Positions 6,937 to 11,376 of a stretch of 11,376 nt of DNA are shown here, in pieces. Within the stretch, counting starts at the first letter, position 1. The number at the start of each line of letters is the position of its first letter. The DNA is from an uncultured Variovorax sp. (GTDB lineage Bacteria; Pseudomonadota; Gammaproteobacteria; Burkholderiales; Burkholderiaceae): assembly GCA_946478645.1 (NCBI GenBank), contig CAMLCW010000156.1:1-11376 (forward strand). Direction: 5' to 3'. The position numbers were made by a program, and so were the translations under genes. The notes under the pieces are model-generated. The model made no database searches, had not been told where the DNA came from, and saw nothing but the letters and a program-made list of their open reading frames with translations.

Positions 6937-8001
6937 ATGCTGAACAGACTTCTCTCCAACGACATGCCCCGCAGCCGCCTGTTGGCGCTGCTGCTGGTGG
7001 CGCTGTTCATCGCGCTGGCGTTCGCGCCGTTCATCTTTCCGGGCGTCAAGGCGCTCAGCGTCGCGGCCAAGATCCTAGTGTTCGTGGTGCTGGTCGCGAG
7101 CTTCGACCTGCTGCTGGGCTACACCGGCATCGTGAGCTTCGCGCACACGATGTTCTTTGGCATCGGCGCCTACGGCATCGCGATCTCGGCCTCCAGGCTC
7201 GGGCCGACCTGGGGCGCGATGCTCGCGGGCATCGGTGCGGCGCTTGCGGTGTCGCTGGTTCTGTCGCTCGCGATCGGGCTGTTCTCGCTGCGTGTGCGCG
7301 CGATCTTCTTCGCGATGATCACGCTCGCCGTGGCCTCGGCCTTCCAGACGCTGGCCTCGCAGCTCTCGGAGTTCACGGGCGGCGAGGACGGCCTCACGTT
7401 CAGGCTGCCCGAGCTGCTGTCGCCGAGCTTCGAGTTCGCCGAAGAACCGTTCCTCGGTGTCTCGCTCGACGGCCGGCTGCTCTGCTACTACCTGCTGTTC
7501 GTGGCGGCCGTGGTGCTGGTGCTCGCGCTGCTGCGCATCGTGAACTCGCCGTTCGGCCGCGTGCTGCAGGCGATCCGCGAGAACGAGTTCCGCGCCGAGG
7601 CCATCGGTTACCGCGTGGTGGTCTACCGCACCACCGCGGCGGTGCTGTCGGCACTCTTTGCCACGCTCGCGGGCGCGATGCTCGCGATCTGGCTACGCTA
7701 CAACGGGCCCGACACCTCGCTGAGCTTCGAGATCATGATCGACGTGCTGCTGATCGTGGTGATCGGCGGCATGGGCACGGTCTACGGCGCGGCCATCGGC
7801 GCGGTGCTGTTCGTGGTGGCGCAGAGCTACCTGCAGGACCTGCTGCGCCTCGGCAGCGAAGCCGCGAGCGGGCTGCCGTGGCTCGCGGCGCTGCTGTCGC
7901 CCGACCGCTGGCTGCTGTGGCTGGGCGTGCTGTTCGTGCTCTCGGTCTACTACTTTCCGACCGGCATCGTCGGCCGGCTCCGCGCGAGGGCCGCACGATG
8001 A
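6937..8001 (+). CDS. ABC transporter permease, LivM type
   Basis: A 354-residue inner-membrane protein, the second permease of the transporter. Family features in order: an N-terminal hydrophobic pair of spans, then LLGYTGIVSFAHTMFFGIGAYG (about 65-86), the LivM counterpart of the LivH hallmark. The coupling-loop region is NSPFGRVLQAIRENEFRAEAIGY (about 202-224), and near the end come IVVIGGMGTVYGAAIGAV and YYFPTGIVGRLR. About nine or ten hydrophobic spans are visible. The start at 6937 has a weak GAGAG seven bases upstream; an alternative ATG at 6964 would remove nine residues. The stop overlaps the ATG of the hydrolase by four bases. Copy B of the repeat separates it from its partner permease gene, so intact expression depends on transcription through that hairpin. 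Confidence 0.95.
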   Translation: MLNRLLSNDMPRSRLLALLLVALFIALAFAPFIFPGVKALSVAAKILVFVVLVASFDLLLGYTGIVSFAHTMFFGIGAYGIAISASRLGPTWGAMLAGIGAALAVSLVLSLAIGLFSLRVRAIFFAMITLAVASAFQTLASQLSEFTGGEDGLTFRLPELLSPSFEFAEEPFLGVSLDGRLLCYYLLFVAAVVLVLALLRIVNSPFGRVLQAIRENEFRAEAIGYRVVVYRTTAAVLSALFATLAGAMLAIWLRYNGPDTSLSFEIMIDVLLIVVIGGMGTVYGAAIGAVLFVVAQSYLQDLLRLGSEAASGLPWLAALLSPDRWLLWLGVLFVLSVYYFPTGIVGRLRARAAR

Positions 8002-8873
8002 CGGAGGCACGCTCGCACTACGCGCAGCTCGAAGGCCTCGAGGTGCACTGGCTCGAATGGGGTACGGCCGATGCGCCCGCCGTCATCGCCTGGCACGGCC
8101 TCGCACGCACCTGCCGCGACATGGACGAGCTGGCGCAGCACTTTGCCGCGCGCGGCTTCCGCGTGATCTGCCCCGACACCATCGGCCGCGGCCTGAGCCA
8201 GTGGAGTGCACGGCCCGACGAGGAATACAAGCTCTCGTTCTATGCGCGCATCGCCAATGCGCTGTGCGACGTCCTTGCGCTCGACCGCGTGCACTGGGTC
8301 GGCACCTCGATGGGCGGTGCCATCGGCACGGTCTGCGCGTCGGGCCTCTTTGCGCCGCGCATGAAGCAACGCATTGCGAGCCTCACGCTCAACGACAACG
8401 CGCCCGAGCTCGCGCAATCGGCCATCGAGCGCATCCGCGCCTATGCGGGCCAGCCGCCGGCTTTCGCCACCGTGGCCGAGCTCGAGGCCTTCTTCCGCAC
8501 CGTCTACAAGCCGTACGGCTGGCTAAGCGATGCACAGTGGCGCCGGCTGACCGAGAGCTCGACGCGCCGCCTGCCCGACGGCCGCGTGACGCCGCACTAC
8601 GACCCGGCGATGGTCCGGCAGTTCAGCGCACAGGTCGACGACTACCTGATCTGGTCGCACTACGACGCGATCGAGGTGCCCGTGCTGTGCCTGCGCGGCG
8701 CCGAGTCGGACCTGGTGCTGCCCGAGGTGACCGAACGCATGCAGGTGCGCGGACCCGGCGCCCGGGGCTTGCTGAAGGTGGTCGAGATCGAGGGCTGCGG
8801 CCATGCGCCCGCGCTCAACGTGCCCGAACAACTGGGGCTGGTCGAAGGGTTTATCCGCGCCGCACTTCGCTGA
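7998..8873 (+). CDS. Alpha/beta hydrolase encoded with the transporter
   Basis: A 291-residue cytoplasmic alpha/beta-fold hydrolase with no signal peptide or membrane span. The oxyanion-region motif is WHGLAR (His33-Gly34). The nucleophile elbow GTSMGG places Ser104, the acid is probably Asp238 (GAESDLVLP) and the base His269 (GCGHAP), giving a complete triad. The cap region at about 139-200 is typical of the epoxide hydrolase/esterase branch, but a chloride- or epoxide-specific pattern is not evident. The ATG overlaps the permease stop (ATGA), so it is translated with the transporter and very likely acts on the imported compound or a product of it, for example an ester, lactone or amide. The fold and triad are secure; the substrate is unknown. 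Confidence 0.9.
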   Translation: MTEARSHYAQLEGLEVHWLEWGTADAPAVIAWHGLARTCRDMDELAQHFAARGFRVICPDTIGRGLSQWSARPDEEYKLSFYARIANALCDVLALDRVHWVGTSMGGAIGTVCASGLFAPRMKQRIASLTLNDNAPELAQSAIERIRAYAGQPPAFATVAELEAFFRTVYKPYGWLSDAQWRRLTESSTRRLPDGRVTPHYDPAMVRQFSAQVDDYLIWSHYDAIEVPVLCLRGAESDLVLPEVTERMQVRGPGARGLLKVVEIEGCGHAPALNVPEQLGLVEGFIRAALR

Positions 8874-8880
8874 GTGGAGC

Positions 8881-8899
8881 GCGGCGAGACAATCGCCGC
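8881..8899. other. Short perfect hairpin between the hydrolase and DUF1993 genes
   Basis: GCGGCGA and TCGCCGC form a 7-bp stem with a 5-base loop, starting seven bases after the hydrolase stop. No T-run follows, so it is not a standard terminator. The loop side contains GACAAT (8888-8893), four of six to the -10 consensus, which could start a DUF1993 transcript near 8900. Both readings are weak. Confidence 0.35.
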
Positions 8900-8929
8900 C
8901 GATCATTCCAACCACGAGGATTGCACGCC

Positions 8930-9436
8930 ATGGCGCTTTCGATGTACGACCTGTCCGTTCCGGTTTTCTCGCGCGGGCTCGGCCAGCTCACCCATCTGCT
9001 CGAAAAGAGCCTGGCGCATGCCAGGGCCAACGACATCGATCCGCAGGCGCTCGTCGATGCGCGGCTCGCGCCCGACATGCTCACGCTCGCGGGCCAGGTG
9101 CAGCGCGCGAGCGATGCCTCGAAGCTCGGCGTGGCGCGCATCGCGGGCATCACGGCGCCGAGCTTTGCCGACGAGGAAAAGACGTATGACGAGCTGTTCG
9201 CGCGCATCGTGAAGACGCAGGATTTCCTCGCCACGGTGAACCGCGCGCTGATCGACGGCCACGAGGAACGGCCGGTGACGATCAAGGCGCGCGAGGGCGA
9301 AGCGCACTTCACGGCCGAGCGCTACCTGCTGCAGTTCGCGCTGCCCAACTTCTTCTTCCACCTGACCACCGCCTATGGCGTGCTGCGCCACCGGGGCATG
9401 CCGATCGGCAAGATGGACTATCTCGGCAGGTTCTGA
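8930..9436 (+). CDS. DUF1993 family protein
   Basis: A 168-residue soluble protein that resembles the DUF1993 family throughout: [20 protein letters not shown] at the start, then [18 protein letters not shown] (about 44-61), the [12 protein letters not shown] segment, and the C-terminal [30 protein letters not shown]1993 proteins have the four-helix shape of the DinB-like superfamily and no established function. The [10 protein letters not shown] histidine is in the place where DinB-like proteins keep a metal ligand, but I do not claim a metal site. The start is set by GAGGA at 8916-8920 and the family N-terminus. It follows the hydrolase by 56 bases and may be read by the operon or by its own weak promoter. 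Its last 19 bases overlap the end of convergent hemH. Confidence 0.88.
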   Translation: MALSMYDLSVPVFSRGLGQLTHLLEKSLAHARANDIDPQALVDARLAPDMLTLAGQVQRASDASKLGVARIAGITAPSFADEEKTYDELFARIVKTQDFLATVNRALIDGHEERPVTIKAREGEAHFTAERYLLQFALPNFFFHLTTAYGVLRHRGMPIGKMDYLGRF

Positions 9437-10467
9437 GCGTCGTCCGCGTGGCGCGTGGGCCAGCCCGCGAGGTTGCGCTCGGCGAGGCCTGCGAGCGCCG
9501 CGATCCAGGCCGGGCTGTCGTTGAGGCAGGGGATGTAGCTGAAGGTTTCGCCCCCCGCATGCAGGAAGGCTTCACGACCTTCCATGGCGATTTCTTCCAG
9601 CGTCTCGAGGCAGTCGGCCGGAAAGCCGGGGCACACCACGTCGACGCGCTTGACGCCGCTTGCACCCAGCTCGCGCAAGGTCGGCTCGGTGTAGGGCTCG
9701 AGCCACTTGGCGCGGCCGAAGCGCGACTGGAAGGTCACGCGGTACTGCGCGTCCGACAGGCCGAGCCGTGCGGCGAGCAGGCGCGCGGTTTCGAGGCACT
9801 GCGCCTGGTACGGATCGCCGAGCGCGATGTTGCGCGCCGGGATCCCGTGAAAGCTCATGAGCAGCACTTCGCCGCGGCCTTCGGTCTTCCAGTGCCGTTC
9901 GATGCCGAGCGCGAGCGCCTCGATGTAGGCCCGATCGTCGTGGTACTGGTTGACGAAGCGGAACTCGGGCACGCGCCGCTGCCCGCGGCTCCAGTCGGCC
10001 ACGGCGTCGATCACGCTCGCAGTGGTGGTGGCCGAATACTGCGGATAAGCCTGCATCACCAGCACGCGCGCCACGCCCTCGGCCTGCAGCGCGTCGAGCC
10101 GTGAGGCGATCGACGGGCTCGCGTAGCGCATGGCGTCCCGCACCGTGACGCGGTGCCCGCGCTCGCCGAGCCAGCCCGCGAGCAGTGTGGCCTGCTTTAG
10201 CGTCCACACCTTCAGCGGAGAACCCTCGGGCAGCCAGATGCTCGCGTACTTGGCGGCCGACTTGGCGGGCCGCGTGCGCAGGATGATGCCGTGCAGGATC
10301 GGCGCCCACAGCAGCCGCGGAATCTCGACCACGCGCGGATCGCCGAGGAAGTCCGCGAGGTAGGGCCGCACGGCGGCCGCGGTGGGCGCGTCGGGCGAGC
10401 CGAGGTTGCACCAGAGCACGGCGGTGCGCGAAGCGATGGAGGTGTGGTTCCCGGGGTCTTGAGGCAT
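9418..10467 (-). CDS. hemH: Ferrochelatase (protoheme ferro-lyase)
   Basis: A 349-residue enzyme that inserts ferrous iron into protoporphyrin IX, the last step of the classical heme pathway. Family blocks are present in order: [14 protein letters not shown] near the N-terminus, [12 protein letters not shown] (140-151), SFHGIP with catalytic His207 (205-210), [19 protein letters not shown] (246-264) and [17 protein letters not shown] (277-293), with the conserved metal-site Glu288. Length is normal for a proteobacterial enzyme. There is no C-terminal membrane anchor, and no extra cysteine cluster of the iron-sulfur type is obvious. The ATG at 10467 is 15 bases from the divergent HAD gene. No good Shine-Dalgarno is seen before it. 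Its 3' end overlaps the DUF1993 gene by 19 bases in convergent orientation, leaving no room for a terminator between them. Confidence 0.97.
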   Translation of the reverse strand: MPQDPGNHTSIASRTAVLWCNLGSPDAPTAAAVRPYLADFLGDPRVVEIPRLLWAPILHGIILRTRPAKSAAKYASIWLPEGSPLKVWTLKQATLLAGWLGERGHRVTVRDAMRYASPSIASRLDALQAEGVARVLVMQAYPQYSATTTASVIDAVADWSRGQRRVPEFRFVNQYHDDRAYIEALALGIERHWKTEGRGEVLLMSFHGIPARNIALGDPYQAQCLETARLLAARLGLSDAQYRVTFQSRFGRAKWLEPYTEPTLRELGASGVKRVDVVCPGFPADCLETLEEIAMEGREAFLHAGGETFSYIPCLNDSPAWIAALAGLAERNLAGWPTRHADDAQNLPR

Positions 10468-10470
10468 GCG

Positions 10471-10480
10471 ATATTCTCAG
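10471..10480. promoter_or_regulatory. Candidate shared -10 region for hemH and the HAD gene
   Basis: Between the two start codons lies ATATTCTCAG. On the plus strand TATTCT (10472-10477) ends five bases before the HAD ATG. On the minus strand GAGAAT (10478-10473) ends five bases before the hemH ATG. Each matches TATAAT at four of six positions. If used, both mRNAs would start at or beside their start codons. Neither has a clear -35 or Shine-Dalgarno. Confidence 0.35.
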
Positions 10481-10482
10481 GC

Positions 10483-11214
10483 ATGACCACCGCCTCCAAG
10501 GCGCTCGCGAGCGTCGAACCGCTCGACCTCCAGCGCATTTCCGCCATCTCGCTCGACCTGGACGACACCCTCTGGCCGATCTGGCCGACCATCGAGCGCG
10601 CCGAGGCGGTGCTGCACCAATGGCTGCTGCGCGAGGCGCCCAAGACCGCCTCGCTGCTGCTGACGCCGGGCGTGCTGCGAGAACTGCGCGAAGCCACCGC
10701 CAAGGAGCGCTCGGACCTGGCGCACGACCTCAGTGCGCTGCGCCGCGAATCGATCCGCGCCGCGCTGAAGCAGGCCGGCGAAGACCCGGCGCTGGCCGAT
10801 CCGGCCTTCGACGCTTTCTTTGCCGAACGGCAGCGCGTGACGCTTTATGACGATGCGCTGCCGGCGCTGCGCTGGCTCAGCGAGCGCTATCCGCTGGTCG
10901 CGATCTCGAACGGCAATGCCGACATCCACCAGACCGGCGTTGGCCGCTGGTTCCGCACGGCATTCAATGCGCGCGCCTTCGGCAGCGGCAAGCCGCATGC
11001 ACCGATCTTTCGTGCCGCGGCGGCCTCGGTCGGGCTGCTGCCGAAGGACGTGCTGCATGTCGGCGACGATGCCGAGCTCGACGTGGTCGGCGCGCTCAAC
11101 GTGGGGATGCAGGCGGCCTGGCTGGTGCGCGACGAGCGCCCGTGGGTGCATGGCGCGCGGCCGCAGCTGATCGTGCCGAACCTGCACGCGCTCTGCGTGG
11201 CGCTCGGCGCCTGA
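10483..11214 (+). CDS. HAD-superfamily hydrolase (probable small-molecule phosphatase, YigB-like)
   Basis: A 243-residue soluble phosphatase of the HAD superfamily. Motif I is SLDLDDTLW, with nucleophile Asp25 and general acid Asp27. Motif II is ISNGNAD (Ser142). Motif III is Lys170 in GSGKPHAPIF. Motif IV is HVGDDAELDVVGA (Asp195, Asp196 and Asp200). The all-helical cap insert between motifs I and II (about 35-125) makes it a C1-cap HAD of the YigB/YjjG general type. E. coli YigB dephosphorylates FMN and the riboflavin precursor; whether this protein does the same cannot be told. The ATG at 10483 follows the divergent hemH start by 15 bases; an open frame upstream of it only mirrors hemH. 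The stop is four bases from the convergent NIPSNAP gene. Confidence 0.92.
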   Translation: MTTASKALASVEPLDLQRISAISLDLDDTLWPIWPTIERAEAVLHQWLLREAPKTASLLLTPGVLRELREATAKERSDLAHDLSALRRESIRAALKQAGEDPALADPAFDAFFAERQRVTLYDDALPALRWLSERYPLVAISNGNADIHQTGVGRWFRTAFNARAFGSGKPHAPIFRAAAASVGLLPKDVLHVGDDAELDVVGALNVGMQAAWLVRDERPWVHGARPQLIVPNLHALCVALGA

Positions 11215-11218
11215 GCGC

Positions 11219-11376
11219 TTATTCGAAAACCGGCCTGAAGAAGCTGCGTTCGTAGCTCAGGAAGCAGCGCGTTTCCTCCGCGTACCGGAACGCGGCCTGG
11301 CATTCGGCGTCCTGCATCGAGTCGGCGCGGTACTGCTCGTAGCGCGCCAGGCTCGGAAAGCTGAACATCGCGAGCG
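11219..11376 (-). CDS. NIPSNAP family protein (partial, C-terminal 51 residues)
   Basis: The minus strand encodes LAMFSFPSLARYEQYRADSM, then QDAECQAAFRYAEETRCFLSYERSFFRPVFE, ending at a TAA whose complement is at 11219-11221. The pattern (F.SL..YE.YR..S..D..C.AA...A..TRC...YERSF..P) matches the C-terminal half of NIPSNAP-domain proteins, small ferredoxin-like-fold proteins of unclear function in bacteria. The start lies beyond the right edge. It converges on the HAD gene with only four bases between stop codons, and no terminator is seen there. Confidence 0.8.
   Translation of the reverse strand, partial: LAMFSFPSLARYEQYRADSMQDAECQAAFRYAEETRCFLSYERSFFRPVFE

Noticed and set aside
8881..8899. 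Hairpin as the rho-independent terminator of the transporter operon
   Set aside because: The stem is perfect but short and no run of T follows, so it is listed only as a hairpin.
11215..11218. Terminator between the HAD and NIPSNAP genes
   Set aside because: Only four bases separate the stop codons and no stem with a T-run is seen on either strand.

Overview
The window is about 11.4 kb of very GC-rich, densely coding DNA. Protein sequences, strong G/C third-position bias and the types of intergenic palindrome suggest a betaproteobacterial chromosome, most likely Comamonadaceae (Variovorax-like). The genus is a judgement from memory of similar proteins, not a search result. I see no tRNA, rRNA, CRISPR array, transposase or phage gene.

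Layout. (1) 1-990, minus strand: a CecR-like TetR regulator overlaps by 4 bases (ATGA) the start of a NodT/OprM-type outer-membrane efflux lipoprotein that runs off the left edge. An 18-bp perfect palindrome lies just upstream of the regulator. (2) 1063-2619, plus strand: a sigma-54-dependent activator with PAS, AAA+ and Fis-type HTH domains. (3) 2620-2953: a non-coding region holding a long inverted repeat followed by what looks like a complete sigma-54 control region: a nested dyad (candidate enhancer), an exact IHF consensus match and a -24/-12 promoter with one mismatch. (4) 2954-8873, plus strand: an operon for a branched-chain amino acid (LIV/HAAT) type ABC transporter (periplasmic binding protein, two ATPases, two permeases), ending in an alpha/beta hydrolase whose start overlaps the last permease gene. 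(5) 8930-9436: a DUF1993 protein. Its end overlaps the convergent ferrochelatase gene hemH (9418-10467, minus). (6) 10483-11214: a HAD phosphatase divergent from hemH with only 15 bases between start codons. (7) 11219-11376, minus: the C-terminus of a NIPSNAP-family protein.

How the parts fit. The most coherent system is the activator plus the transporter/hydrolase operon. The PAS protein probably senses a small molecule or metabolic state, binds the dyad and, helped by IHF bending, drives sigma-54 transcription of an uptake system. The co-translated hydrolase would then cleave the imported substrate, perhaps an ester, amide or lactone. The substrate cannot be read from the sequence. Three intergenic gaps of this region carry palindromic repeat elements: two copies of one family and one copy of another. 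One of them supplies the ribosome binding site of the second ATPase gene.
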